This document shows positions 45,138-54,761 of a DNA stretch of 64,000 bases, in pieces. The translations under genes and the position numbers were made by a program. Position 1 is the stretch's first letter. The number at the start of each line of letters is the position of its first letter. The DNA is from Sphingomonas sp. (GTDB taxonomy: Bacteria; Pseudomonadota; Alphaproteobacteria; Sphingomonadales; Sphingomonadaceae): contig NZ_JANINP010000002.1 of NCBI RefSeq assembly GCF_024508665.1, positions 224,598 to 288,597 on the forward strand. Reading direction: 5' to 3'. The notes under the pieces were generated by a model. It worked only from the letters and a program-made list of their open reading frames with translations, made no database searches and had not been told where the DNA came from.

Positions 45138-45911
45138 ATGATGCGGGATACAAGTCGGCGACGTCAGGAAATCATCGGAATGCTGCAGGACCAGGGGAGC
45201 GTTCAGGTCCACGCCTTGTCCGAACAATTCCATGTTTCCACCCAGACAATCCGCAAGGACCTGGCGTTTCTTGAAGCGCGCGGCGTGTCGGTTCGCTGCT
45301 ATGGCGGAGCGGTCGCGGCGGGCGTGATCGGTGTGGCGGACGAAGATCCGGTCGACACCAAGCGCGTCCTGCACATAGCCGAAAAGGAAAGGATCGGCCG
45401 TCTCGCCGCTTCGATGGTGAAGCCCGGCGAGGCGATCATTCTCGATTCCGGGACGACAACCGCACAGATCGCGCGCTTCCTGCCGGACGACGCCGACATC
45501 GTCGTCCTGACCAACGACGCGGATATCCTGAGCCAGCTGGTCCACAAGAAGAATATCGAGATCGTCCTGCTCGGCGGACGGTTGCGCCGCAAGAACATGG
45601 CCTTTTACGGCGGACAGACCGAAGCCGCGCTCGACAGTCTGCAAGTCGACCGCCTGTTTCTCGGCGTCGACGGCATCGATCTGCAGCGCGGCATTACCAC
45701 GCATTTCGAAGCCGAGGCAGCGCTCAATCGCAAGATGGCCCGCGTCGCCCGCGAAGTCGTCGCGGTGACCGACAGCAGCAAGTTCGGCCGCACGTGCCTC
45801 CACAGGATCATGGGGCTCGAGGAAGTGAACGTGCTGATCACCGATGACGGCGCGCCCGAGGAGAGCCTGGACCAGGCACGCAAGCTCGGCTGCGATATCC
45901 GCATCGCCTGA
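45138..45911 (+). CDS. agaR: DeoR-family regulator, AgaR-like
   Basis: A regulator of about 257 residues: a DeoR winged helix (RRQEIIGMLQDQGSVQVHAL, VSTQTIRKDLAFLEARG) and a sugar-phosphate isomerase-like sensor domain (LDSGTTTAQIARFL, VLTNDADIL, LLGGRLRRKNMAFYG, DRLFLGVDGIDLQRGITTH). Such proteins sense sugar phosphates. ATG at 45138 and 45141 are both possible after AGGAGG; a longer frame from 45033 lacks coding character. The surrounding agaZ, agaS and agaK-like genes make AgaR, the N-acetylgalactosamine regulator, the best name. Confidence 0.82.
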   Translation: MMRDTSRRRQEIIGMLQDQGSVQVHALSEQFHVSTQTIRKDLAFLEARGVSVRCYGGAVAAGVIGVADEDPVDTKRVLHIAEKERIGRLAASMVKPGEAIILDSGTTTAQIARFLPDDADIVVLTNDADILSQLVHKKNIEIVLLGGRLRRKNMAFYGGQTEAALDSLQVDRLFLGVDGIDLQRGITTHFEAEAALNRKMARVAREVVAVTDSSKFGRTCLHRIMGLEEVNVLITDDGAPEESLDQARKLGCDIRIA

Positions 45912-45952
45912 CGCCCGCGGAGCATCGACGCCCATGCCTCCGCGCCAAGGGT

Positions 45953-45985
45953 ACGGGCCGGACCGGACCTACCGGCCCGGCCCGT
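45953..45985. terminator. Bidirectional hairpin between agaR-like gene and TonB receptor
   Basis: ACGGGCCGGACCGG pairs with CCGGCCCGGCCCGT at 13 of 14 positions, with a five-base loop. It lies between two convergent gene ends, 42 bases after the regulator stop and seven before the receptor end. Confidence 0.6.
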
Positions 45986-45991
45986 GATAGA

Positions 45992-48898
45992 TCAGAACCC
46001 GAAACGGACGCCGGCGGTGAACGTGCGCCCGTACGCTGTGTAGCCCGCGCCGACGCTGCTGCCGGTACCGACCGCGCCTGATGCCCAGACGATGTTACGG
46101 TCGCCGTTGAGATAGGTCCGCACGATCGAATTGGTCAGGTTGCGCCCCTCGACATACAATTTGATCCGCTTGGTGACGTTGAACGACGCAGTCGCGGTGA
46201 CCCAGTCATAGGCGCTCGCGATCGCGGGCATGCCGTCAACTTCGGTGAAGTTCGCATAAACGAACGAGCTCGAATGATCCCAGGACACACTGAGCGAGAC
46301 GGGACCCTTTTCGTAGAACGGATTGATCGACCAGGTCGTTGGTGAGACGCCTGCTTCCTGCCCGGCGTCCTGGCCATTGATCGTGGTCTGGCTCCAGGTG
46401 TGCGTGAATTGCGCACGGATGCCGAAGCCGTTCCTCAGCATATGCTGCCAACTGAACTCGACGCCGTAGATCTTGGCATCGTCGCCGTTGATCGGCTGAA
46501 CCACGCTGTACAGCAGCGGCGCGCACGGCTTGCCATTGAAGCAGCCGACCGCGCCGATATCGACATTATTGACCTCGACCGAGGTGATGTCGTTGCGCAG
46601 TTTTTTGCCGAACAAGGCGACCGAAACCATGTCGTTCTTGTGGTAATACCATTCCAGCGACGCGTCGGCCTGCCACGATTTGATCGGCTTCAGGTTCACG
46701 TTGCCGCTATAGCTGACGACATAATCCTGGTTGCTGCTGTTGTCGGTCTGCGTGGGCGCGAACTGATTGAGGTTCGGCCGCGCGATCGTCTCGGCGACCG
46801 CCAGGCGCAGGTGGAGATTGTCGGTGAATCCGTAGTTGAAGTTCATCGACGGCAGCGGGAGCGTATAGCTGCCATGCGCCGAAATCGGGGTCGCGTCCGA
46901 ATATACGACTACCGCGGACGCAGTCGGATTGGCGGTGTCGGCGACGGTGACCGATATGATCTTGTTGATCGCGGTCGAGGCGGTCGTCTGCGTATTGACC
47001 AGGCGCAGGCCGATATTGCCGTTCCAGCGGCGCCCGCCGAACGAGGCCTCGACATAGCCGGACAAGGTGCGCTCGCTGACGACATAGGAGTTCACCGCGT
47101 TGAATTGCGGCAAGCTGTCGGCGAAATGATAGACGCCCTCTCCCGAGGTGTAATTCGGCGTGCCGTCGAGCGACTTCAGGCCGGCGAGCAGGTTCTGCGC
47201 GTTGATCGCCAGCATCGTGGTCGGGAAGTTGCCGCCTGCGCCGGAGAAGAAATTGGGGAAGTTGAAGGTCGAGATGACGTTCTGGCCCATCGTCGCGAAA
47301 GTGATCGGTCCTGGCTGGCCGGGCATCGTATTGTAGAGCGAGCTGTATTGGCTGGACCCATTGGTCCAATCGTTGCTGATGTCGCGCCGCGATTTGGACC
47401 GTTTGAGATAGGCGGCGCCAAAGCTGATGCTCTTCAGAATGCTGTTGTCGAACGTATAGGTGCCGTCCAGCTTGGCGCCTGTCACCGTATCCTTGATCGA
47501 GAAACCGGACAGCCCGTCATAGTGGGTGCTCCACAGATTCTGATTGTCGAGCTTGCCCGAGGCGAGCGCGGTCGCGTAATCCGATCCGTCCGGCAGCGTG
47601 ACGCTGATGTTCGGCATCGCGTTCGGATTGGCCGAAAAGGTCAGCGTGTTCTGATTGTAGGGGGTCGGTGAGACGAGCCCCGCGGTCAGGAAAGTGTCGG
47701 TCCCGCCCTCCGGCCGGTTCGCCTGCGAGCGATAGGCGTCGGCGCGGAACGACAGTCTCGATGAGGCATCCCACTGGACGTTGGCGCCAACCAGATAGGT
47801 ATCGACGACGCGATGGATCGTCTGGTTGACGAGTTCGGGCGTGAAATTGTTGGTCGTGAACTTGGTGATGAAACCGTTCTGGACGGTGACGTTCGACCAT
47901 TCGGGCAGGCCATTCTGGTCGTAGGTGAAGCCCGGGAAATAGGATTGGTTGTAGGCGACCTGCGGGTCGTTGAGCTTGGTGTACATGCCATCAAGCGTGA
48001 CGTGCAGATTGTCCGCCGGGCGCCATTCCACCGTACCCGTCAGTGCGAACCTCTTCTTGCGGTCGACTACCGAGCCGAACTGGATGCAGCACAAGCCGAC
48101 CACAGGTTGCGCATTGGCAGGCGGGGGCGAATCGACCGTCGGCCCGACCGGCCAGACGCCCGGGCTGCTCGCATCCCAGGACGAGTAATTCAGCGCGTCG
48201 GTGCGGAACTTCTGGTCCGACCAGACCACGCCGAGCAAAGCGCCGAAGGTGCCCGAGCTGTTGGTGTCGCTGATGAAGCCCGATACCTTGTAGCCGCCGT
48301 AACGCGACATCTGGTTGAAATTGCCTTCGGCGCGCGCGGCGATGTGGAAGCCGGTGTGATCGAACGGCCGTGCCGACCGCAGGTTGACGGTGCCGCCGAT
48401 ACTGCCCTCGGTCGCGCTGGCCTGGGGCGACTTGAGCACGTCGGCGCCCGAGATCACGTCGGACGGAAGGATATCGAACGCGAAGTCGCGACCGTCGTCG
48501 TCGGTCGCCAGGATACGGTCGTTGAGCGTCGTGATATTATATTGCGAACCGAGTCCGCGCACGCTGACATACTGGCCCTCGCCACCCGTCGTGCGGTTGA
48601 TCGTGATGCCGGTGATATGCTGCAGCGAGTCCGCCACGTCGCTGTCGGGGAAACGGCCCAGTTCGGTCGCGTTGACCGAATCGAGCACGACGGTCGCGCT
48701 GCGCTTGATCTCGACCGATTTGTCGAGGCTGCCGCGGATGCCCGTCACCACAATGTCGTTTGCCGCCCGATCGGCCGAGGCCGTATCAGACGTCGTGTCC
48801 GGCGACGGAGGCTGGGTCTGCGCCATTGCAGCGCCGGAAACCGAGGCAAAAGCGACGGCAAGGATGCTGGCATTCGTGCGCAGAAGACGTGCGGCCAT
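45992..48898 (-). CDS. TonB-dependent receptor of the Aga locus
   Basis: A 968-residue receptor with signal peptide (to about GAAMAQ), TonB-box-like NDIVVTGIRGSLDKSVEIKR, plug (about 50-180, SLQHITGITINRTTGGEGQY) and a barrel ending GVRFGF. The long plug signature is that of sphingomonad/xanthomonad carbohydrate receptors (TIGR01782-like). ATG at 48898 has GAGGGG upstream and starts the signal peptide. It probably corresponds to the OmpAga receptor of other proteobacterial GalNAc loci. TTTC repeats at 48923 and 48933 lie close to its start. Confidence 0.9.
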   Translation of the reverse strand: MAARLLRTNASILAVAFASVSGAAMAQTQPPSPDTTSDTASADRAANDIVVTGIRGSLDKSVEIKRSATVVLDSVNATELGRFPDSDVADSLQHITGITINRTTGGEGQYVSVRGLGSQYNITTLNDRILATDDDGRDFAFDILPSDVISGADVLKSPQASATEGSIGGTVNLRSARPFDHTGFHIAARAEGNFNQMSRYGGYKVSGFISDTNSSGTFGALLGVVWSDQKFRTDALNYSSWDASSPGVWPVGPTVDSPPPANAQPVVGLCCIQFGSVVDRKKRFALTGTVEWRPADNLHVTLDGMYTKLNDPQVAYNQSYFPGFTYDQNGLPEWSNVTVQNGFITKFTTNNFTPELVNQTIHRVVDTYLVGANVQWDASSRLSFRADAYRSQANRPEGGTDTFLTAGLVSPTPYNQNTLTFSANPNAMPNISVTLPDGSDYATALASGKLDNQNLWSTHYDGLSGFSIKDTVTGAKLDGTYTFDNSILKSISFGAAYLKRSKSRRDISNDWTNGSSQYSSLYNTMPGQPGPITFATMGQNVISTFNFPNFFSGAGGNFPTTMLAINAQNLLAGLKSLDGTPNYTSGEGVYHFADSLPQFNAVNSYVVSERTLSGYVEASFGGRRWNGNIGLRLVNTQTTASTAINKIISVTVADTANPTASAVVVYSDATPISAHGSYTLPLPSMNFNYGFTDNLHLRLAVAETIARPNLNQFAPTQTDNSSNQDYVVSYSGNVNLKPIKSWQADASLEWYYHKNDMVSVALFGKKLRNDITSVEVNNVDIGAVGCFNGKPCAPLLYSVVQPINGDDAKIYGVEFSWQHMLRNGFGIRAQFTHTWSQTTINGQDAGQEAGVSPTTWSINPFYEKGPVSLSVSWDHSSSFVYANFTEVDGMPAIASAYDWVTATASFNVTKRIKLYVEGRNLTNSIVRTYLNGDRNIVWASGAVGTGSSVGAGYTAYGRTFTAGVRFGF

Positions 48899-49238
48899 GA
48901 TTTTCCCCTCGATGGTCGTATATTTCAATATGTTTCATTCTGTAATCGGTTTTGCGGCAACGCAACCTTTTTTTGTCATATTCAAAGGAGCGTGGCTTAA
49001 GGGGATGGCATTTCGGCCAAAGTCTCTAACCAGAGCACCGCATAATTCATATCATTTTCAATGGTATGGCTGAATAGATTGGTGTCAGCCAGCCTGCGCC
49101 CTTTAGTCCGTTGTCAGAGGATAAAACGAAACAAAACGAGTGAAAGGCGCTCGTTTTCGTTTGCTTATCGGCGAATCCCTGTGCAAGCTCGCTTCGAATA
49201 CGCCCGACAGGAAAGGGCGGCAAACCGGCGAGGAAAGA
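48899..49238. promoter_or_regulatory. Divergent control region of the Aga locus
   Basis: These 340 bases between the receptor (-) and GH36 (+) starts hold no gene. TTTC occurs at 48923 and 48933 (10 apart) and at 49056, and GAAA at 49128 and 49142 (AACGAAACAAAACGAGTGAAAG). These match the repeats in the other control regions of the locus and probably bind the AgaR-like protein. The region is AT-richer than its surroundings. Confidence 0.6.
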
Positions 49239-51332
49239 ATGGCTGGCGCCACACTGACACGCAGATCGACACTGGCTGGCCTGTTATGCGGCACGACGGC
49301 GATCATGACCGGATTGCTGCCAACGGCTCCCGCCTTGGCATTCGCCGACCCAGTCGCAACCGCCGGCGATGGCATATTGACGATCGAATTCGACGGCCTG
49401 CTGCGGTCGCGGCTGTCTCGCGATGGGCGGGCGCTGACCGCGTTCGACACCGGCGAAGGCGTGCGGCTTGCCGACGGGTCGATACTCGATAGCTTCGTGC
49501 TGCTCGGCAATAGCGGTTCCGGGCCGGCAGCTGTGCGCGACGGGAACCGGCGCCACACGTTGCGCGGCGTTGCCGACGGGCGGCTCGAAAAGCGTATCGA
49601 TCTGCTATTCCGCCCCTCGCTGCCCGGCGCGGCACTGATGACGGTGCAGTATCGCAACCTGGGCAAGACGCCTTTGGTGATCGCGGCCTGGTGGTCGGCG
49701 GCGCATACCTTGATCGCGCATCCCGAGGGCGCCTGGACGTTTTCGGGCGCGTCGCATCCCGATCGTCGCGATTGGGTGCAACGGGTCCGGCCCGACTTCC
49801 AGCAGCGCAATTATATGGGCATGAACGGCTCCGACTACGGCGGCGGCACGCCGGTGGCGGCGGTCTGGCGCCCCGACGTCGGGCTGGCGGTCGGCCATGT
49901 CGAGACCGTCCCCAAGCTGATCGCGCTTCCGGTCACCTCGCAGCCGGGCGGCACGCGAATCGCGCTCGAGGGCGACCAGCCGATCCTGCTCGCGCCGGGC
50001 GAAAAGGTCACGCTGCCCGAGACCTTCGTCATGGCGCATCGCGGCGATCATTTCGCCCCGCTCGATGCCTATCGCCGGATCATGGCCGAGCGCGGGCTCG
50101 CGGCGCCCGCCATCCCCGAATCGAGCTATGCGCCGATCTGGTGCGCCTGGGGCTATGAACGCAACGTCACCCCCGATCAGGTCTATGGCACGCTCGACAA
50201 GGCGAAGGCGGTCGGCTGCGAATGGGCAGTGCTCGACGACGGCTGGCAAAAGGCGATCGGCGACTGGGTCGCCGACACCAGCCGGTTCCCCGGCGGCGAT
50301 GCCGACCTCAAGGCCATGGCCGACCGTATCAAGACCTATGGCATGCGGCCCAAATTGTGGATCTCGCCTTTGTCGGCGACCCCGGCCAGCGACCTGATGC
50401 GCGATCATCGCGACATGCTGTTGCTCGACGCCAGCGGTACCGCGCAGAACGTGAGCTGGTGGAACAGCTATACCTTGTGTCCGGCCTATCAGCCGACGAT
50501 CGACTATTTCAAGGCGGTCACGCGGCGGATCGTCGGCGACTGGGGGTTCGAAGGCCTCAAGATCGACGGCCAGGACCTGAACGGCGTCGCCCCCTGTTAC
50601 AACCCGGCGCATCATCACAAACGGCCGGAGGAATCGGTCGAGAAGCTCCAGGATTTCTGGAAGGCGATCTACGACACCGCGATCGCCGCCAACCCGAACG
50701 CCAATGTCGAGATCTGCCCGTGCGGCGATTCCTTCGCCTTCTTCAACATTCCCGCCATGAACAACACGCCGGCGTCCGACCCCGAATCGTCGTGGCAAGT
50801 GCGCCTCAAGGGCAAGACCTTCAAGGCGATCATGGGCCCGTCCGCACCCTATAGTGGCGACCATGTCGAATTGAGCGACGGCGGCAACGATTTCGCCTCG
50901 ACCTACGGAATCGGCGCCATCCCCTCGACCAAATTCACCTGGCCGAAGGACACCGACAAGCCCAACGACAAATTGCCGCCGGGCGGCTTCGTGCTGACCC
51001 CCGACAAGGAACGGCTGTGGCGCAAGTGGATCGCGCTCTACCGGCAGAACATGCTGTCCAAGGGGCATTATCTCGGCGAGCTCTACGACATCGGCTTCGA
51101 CAAGCCCGAAGCCCATGTCGTAGCGGCCGAGGGCAAGCTGCATTATGCTTTCTATGCCAAGACCTGGACCGGACCGATCGAATTGCGCGGGCTCGGCAAG
51201 GGATCCTACCGGCTGACCGACAGCTTCACCGGCGCGCCGCTCGGCACCGCCAGCGCCGCCAGCAACAAGATCAACGCCAGTTTCGAGCGCTTCCTCGTCA
51301 TCGAGGCGACGCCCGCAGGAGATGCCGCATGA
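49239..51332 (+). CDS. GH36-type alpha-galactosidase / alpha-N-acetylgalactosaminidase
   Basis: A 697-residue exported enzyme. Tat signal LTRRSTLAGLLCGTTAIM, then a beta-sandwich domain (about 55-320) and a TIM barrel with APIWCAWGYERNVTPDQV, VLDDGWQKAIGDW and the nucleophile Asp443 in GLKIDGQDLNG; the acid/base is likely the Asp in ASDPESSWQVRLKG. This layout is clan GH-D (GH36). Linkage to amino-sugar genes suggests that it releases GalNAc or Gal from glycans. ATG at 49239 follows AGGAAAG; upstream codons from 49140 overlap the operator region. Its stop overlaps the permease start. Confidence 0.88.
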   Translation: MAGATLTRRSTLAGLLCGTTAIMTGLLPTAPALAFADPVATAGDGILTIEFDGLLRSRLSRDGRALTAFDTGEGVRLADGSILDSFVLLGNSGSGPAAVRDGNRRHTLRGVADGRLEKRIDLLFRPSLPGAALMTVQYRNLGKTPLVIAAWWSAAHTLIAHPEGAWTFSGASHPDRRDWVQRVRPDFQQRNYMGMNGSDYGGGTPVAAVWRPDVGLAVGHVETVPKLIALPVTSQPGGTRIALEGDQPILLAPGEKVTLPETFVMAHRGDHFAPLDAYRRIMAERGLAAPAIPESSYAPIWCAWGYERNVTPDQVYGTLDKAKAVGCEWAVLDDGWQKAIGDWVADTSRFPGGDADLKAMADRIKTYGMRPKLWISPLSATPASDLMRDHRDMLLLDASGTAQNVSWWNSYTLCPAYQPTIDYFKAVTRRIVGDWGFEGLKIDGQDLNGVAPCYNPAHHHKRPEESVEKLQDFWKAIYDTAIAANPNANVEICPCGDSFAFFNIPAMNNTPASDPESSWQVRLKGKTFKAIMGPSAPYSGDHVELSDGGNDFASTYGIGAIPSTKFTWPKDTDKPNDKLPPGGFVLTPDKERLWRKWIALYRQNMLSKGHYLGELYDIGFDKPEAHVVAAEGKLHYAFYAKTWTGPIELRGLGKGSYRLTDSFTGAPLGTASAASNKINASFERFLVIEATPAGDAA

Positions 51333-52270
51333 CCGCCACCCCCGCCCCCGCGCCAGCCGGCCGCGCCTGGCTGTTCCATGCGCTGGTCACCGTCGTGCTG
51401 TGGGGCATCTGGGGCGCCTTTTCGGATCAATCGTCCAAGCACGGCTTTCCCGACACGTTGGTCTATTGCGTCTGGGCACTGACGATGATCCCGCCGGCGT
51501 TCATCGCGTTGCGCATGAGCGGCGGCAAGCTCGAGACGAGTCCGCGGGCGATCGCTTACGGCATGGCGGTCGGCTTGCTCGGCGCCGGCGGACAGATGGT
51601 GCTGTTCTATGCGGTGACGCGTGGCCCCGCCTATCTGATCTTCCCGATCATCTCGCTGTCGCCGCTGGTGACGATCGTGATGTCCTACGCCTTGTTGCGC
51701 GAGCGCACCGGCAAACTCGGATTGCTCGGCATCGCGCTGGCGCTGATCGCCCTGCCGATCTTCAACTACGCCCCCGCCGACGGCAGCACGACGACCGGGT
51801 CGACCTGGTTCGTGCTCGCGCTGATCGTGATGCTGTGCTGGGGCGTGCAGGCCTATTTCATGAAATCGGCCAACAACCACATGTCGGCCGAGGGGATCTT
51901 CTTCTACATGATGATCGCCGGGCTGCTGCTGGTGCCGGTGGCATGGGTCCTGACCGACCGCTCGCATCCGGTGAATTGGGGCTGGGACGGGCCGGCGCTC
52001 GCCGCCGGCATCCAGGTGCTGAACGCGATCGGCGCGCTCACCCTCGTCTTCGCCTTTCGCTACGGCAAGGCGATCATCGTCGCGCCGTTGTCCAATGCCG
52101 GCGCGCCGCTCGCCACTGCGATCATCTCGCTGATCGCGCTCGGCGTGATGCCCGATACGCTCAAGATCGTCGGCCTCGCGCTGGCGCTCGCCGCCTCGGT
52201 GCTGCTCGCGATCGAGCCCGATACGGCCGGCGAAACGGCCGACGCCGCCGCCGAGCCGGCGGCGATTTAA
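51329..52270 (+). CDS. EamA/DMT-family transporter
   Basis: A 313-residue protein with ten hydrophobic helices in two EamA repeats (GLLGAGGQMVLFYAVTRGPA; FAFRYGKAIIVAPLSNAGAP). It starts in the GH36 stop (ATGA) and should be co-translated. DMT carriers export or import metabolites; here it is the only inner-membrane carrier in the Aga operon and is therefore the candidate permease for the released sugar (inference). Confidence 0.85.
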   Translation: MTATPAPAPAGRAWLFHALVTVVLWGIWGAFSDQSSKHGFPDTLVYCVWALTMIPPAFIALRMSGGKLETSPRAIAYGMAVGLLGAGGQMVLFYAVTRGPAYLIFPIISLSPLVTIVMSYALLRERTGKLGLLGIALALIALPIFNYAPADGSTTTGSTWFVLALIVMLCWGVQAYFMKSANNHMSAEGIFFYMMIAGLLLVPVAWVLTDRSHPVNWGWDGPALAAGIQVLNAIGALTLVFAFRYGKAIIVAPLSNAGAPLATAIISLIALGVMPDTLKIVGLALALAASVLLAIEPDTAGETADAAAEPAAI

Positions 52271-52310
52271 TTTCATTATACATCATTTCCTTGTGTTTCA
52301 TTTTCTTTCA
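52271..52310. promoter_or_regulatory. TTTC repeat array upstream of agaZ-like gene
   Basis: TTTC occurs at 52271, 52286, 52296 and 52306 (spacing 15, 10 and 10), within TTTCATTATACATCATTTCC and the following bases. The near-helical spacing puts the repeats on one face of the DNA, as expected for a DeoR/AgaR-type operator. This suggests an internal promoter for the genes from 52343 on. Confidence 0.65.
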
Positions 52311-52342
52311 GTGTACGCGGATTGTCCATTCGAGGAGCAATC

Positions 52343-53626
52343 ATGAAGGCAATTCGCGCCCTCGTCGCTGAGCACAAAGCGGGCAAACGCGTGGGCATCA
52401 CTTCGGTATGCTCGGCCCATCCGCTGGTGATCGAAGCGACGCTGCGCCACGCGCTGGCGCACGACGCGCCGATCGCGCTGATCGAGGCGACATCCAATCA
52501 GGTGAACCAGGACGGCGGCTATACCGGCATGACGCCGGTCGATTATCGCGCGTTCGTCTCGGCCATTGCGGACCGGGTCGGCTATCCGCGCGCGCGGTTG
52601 GCGCTGGGCGGCGATCATCTCGGCCCCAACGCCTGGACCAAGCTGCCCGCCGAGCAAGCAATGGCCAAGGCCGAGGTCATGGTGCGCGACTATGTCGCCG
52701 CCGGGTTCGGCAAGATCCATCTCGACTGTTCGATGAGCTGCGCCGACGATCCGGTACCGCTGCCCGAGCGCACCATCGCCGAGCGCGCCGCGCGGCTGTG
52801 CGCGGCGGCCGAGGCGGCCTATTCGGGCGATCCCGACGATGCGCCGAGCTATATCATCGGCACCGAGGTTCCCGTGCCCGGCGGTGCGGCGGAAGATCTC
52901 GAGGAACTCGCGGTCACGACGCCCGACGCGGCGCTGGCGACGATCGCGATGCACCGCGACCTGTTCGCCGAATTGGGGCTGTCGGGCGCCTGGAGCCGCG
53001 TGATCGCCACCGTCGTCCAGCCGGGCGTCGAGTTCGACCACGACAAGGTGGTCGACTATGTCCCGGAAAAGGCGACCGCGCTGAGCAAGGCGATCGAGCC
53101 GGTCGAGCATATCGTGTTCGAAGCGCATTCGACCGATTACCAGACCCCCGAAGCGCTCGCTGCTCTGGTGCGCGATCACTTCGCGATCCTCAAGGTCGGG
53201 CCGGGCGTGACCTTCGCCTTGCGCGAGGCTTTGTGGGCGCTCGACGCGATCGAACGCGAGACGGTGGCGCCCGAGCGGCGCGCCAATCTGCGTGACGTCG
53301 CGATCGAACGGATGCATGCCGAACCCGGCAATTGGTCCAAATATTATCACGCCAGCGGTGCGGCGCTCGATTTCCAGCTCAACTACAGCTTCAGCGACCG
53401 CATCCGTTATTACTGGCCCGACAGCGCCATCGCCGCCGCCCAGGAACGATTGTTCGCCAATCTGCGCGAGACGGTGCCACCGCTGCCGCTGGTCAGCCAA
53501 TACCTCCCCATCGCCTTTGCCGCGCACCGCGCCGGCCGCACCACGCTCGACCCGGTCGACCTGGTCGCGGCCCATATCGACGCGACGCTCGACGCCTATC
53601 ATGGAGCCTGCCATCCCAATGTCTGA
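52343..53626 (+). CDS. agaZ: AgaZ/GatZ-type tagatose-6-phosphate pathway protein
   Basis: A 427-residue protein of the GatZ/KbaZ family. Signature segments are SVCSAHPLVIEATLRHAL, EATSNQVNQDGGYTGMTP, LGGDHLGPNAW and LDCSMSCADDP, then VEHIVFEAHSTDYQTP. In enteric bacteria this is the non-catalytic partner of tagatose-bisphosphate aldolase; in Shewanella-type GalNAc loci AgaZ was assigned as a tagatose-6-phosphate kinase. No catalytic KbaY/GatY is present here. ATG at 52343 has GAGGAGC upstream. It overlaps agaS by eight bases. Confidence 0.88.
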   Translation: MKAIRALVAEHKAGKRVGITSVCSAHPLVIEATLRHALAHDAPIALIEATSNQVNQDGGYTGMTPVDYRAFVSAIADRVGYPRARLALGGDHLGPNAWTKLPAEQAMAKAEVMVRDYVAAGFGKIHLDCSMSCADDPVPLPERTIAERAARLCAAAEAAYSGDPDDAPSYIIGTEVPVPGGAAEDLEELAVTTPDAALATIAMHRDLFAELGLSGAWSRVIATVVQPGVEFDHDKVVDYVPEKATALSKAIEPVEHIVFEAHSTDYQTPEALAALVRDHFAILKVGPGVTFALREALWALDAIERETVAPERRANLRDVAIERMHAEPGNWSKYYHASGAALDFQLNYSFSDRIRYYWPDSAIAAAQERLFANLRETVPPLPLVSQYLPIAFAAHRAGRTTLDPVDLVAAHIDATLDAYHGACHPNV

Positions 53627-54761
53627 CCTCATCGCTGCCCCCAAGACGGCAGCCGACGGCGCCGAGCCCTGGACGCGCCGCGAAATCTTCCAGCAAGCCG
53701 CTACGCTACGGGCGACACAGGCTTTGCTCGCGAGCCAGCGGGGCGGGATCGAGGCCTTCCTCGGCCCGTTGCTCGCCAAGCCGGATCCGCGCATCGTGCT
53801 GGCCGGCGCCGGTACCTCGGCCTTCATCGGCGAATGCCTCGCGGCGACGCTGGCGCAGGCGACCGGGCGCCGGGTCGATGCAGTGCCGACCACCGATATG
53901 GTCAGCGCACCCGAACTCTATCTCGAGGCGCGGACCCCGACCCTGCTCGTGTCGTTCGGCCGCTCGGGCAACAGCCCGGAAAGCATAGCCGCGATCGATC
54001 TCGCCGATGCGCGCGTTGCCGACGTCCACCACCTGATCATCACCTGCAACGCCGACGGCGCCCTGGCCAAACGGCGCGGCGACGATGCCTATGTCGTGGT
54101 GCTGCCCGAAGAGACGCACGATCGCGGCTTCGCGATGACATCCAGCTTCTCGGCGATGACCTACGCCGCTCTGGCGATCTTCTCGGGCATCGCCGCGTTC
54201 GGCGACCGCAACGAGCGGATCGCCCAGGCCGTCGAGACGGTCCTGGCCGACACCGAAACCGCGATGGCGGCGCTCGCCACGCGCGAGTTCGAGCGCGTCG
54301 TCTATCTCGGCAGCGGCCCGTTCCAGGGACTGGCGCGCGAAGCGGCGCTCAAGCTGCTCGAACTCACCGACGGCGGGCTGGTGACGATGCATGACTCGAC
54401 GCTCGGCTTCCGTCACGGCCCGAAGACGATCGTCAACGACCGTACGTTGGTGGTGGCGTTCCTTTCGAACGATCCCCTGACCCGCGCCTATGACCTCGAC
54501 CTGATCGCCGAACTGCGCGCGGACAAGGTCGCGGGCGCCGTTCTGGCGGTGTCCGCCCAGGACATCGCCGGCGAGACGTTGCGGGTGCATGGGCTCGAGA
54601 CGGCAGCCGACAGCGACCTGCTGTTCCCCTATATCGTGCCGGCGCAGCTGTTCGCGCTCCATGCCTCGCTCGACCGTGGCCTGACGCCCGATACGCCGAA
54701 CAAGGCCGGGACGGTCAGCCGCGTCGTGAAGGGCGTCCGCATTCATAGCGGCAGCGCATGA
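53619..54761 (+). CDS. agaS: AgaS galactosamine-6-phosphate deaminase/isomerase
   Basis: A 380-residue protein with two SIS domains: AGAGTSAFIGECLAATL and VSFGRSGNSPESIAAIDLA in the first, VYLGSGPFQGLAREAALKLLELTDGG and DSTLGFRHGPKTIV in the second. TRREIFQQ at the N-terminus is typical of the family. AgaS converts galactosamine-6-phosphate to tagatose-6-phosphate with release of ammonia. It starts inside the end of agaZ, and its stop overlaps the kinase start. Confidence 0.92.
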   Translation: MSDLIAAPKTAADGAEPWTRREIFQQAATLRATQALLASQRGGIEAFLGPLLAKPDPRIVLAGAGTSAFIGECLAATLAQATGRRVDAVPTTDMVSAPELYLEARTPTLLVSFGRSGNSPESIAAIDLADARVADVHHLIITCNADGALAKRRGDDAYVVVLPEETHDRGFAMTSSFSAMTYAALAIFSGIAAFGDRNERIAQAVETVLADTETAMAALATREFERVVYLGSGPFQGLAREAALKLLELTDGGLVTMHDSTLGFRHGPKTIVNDRTLVVAFLSNDPLTRAYDLDLIAELRADKVAGAVLAVSAQDIAGETLRVHGLETAADSDLLFPYIVPAQLFALHASLDRGLTPDTPNKAGTVSRVVKGVRIHSGSA

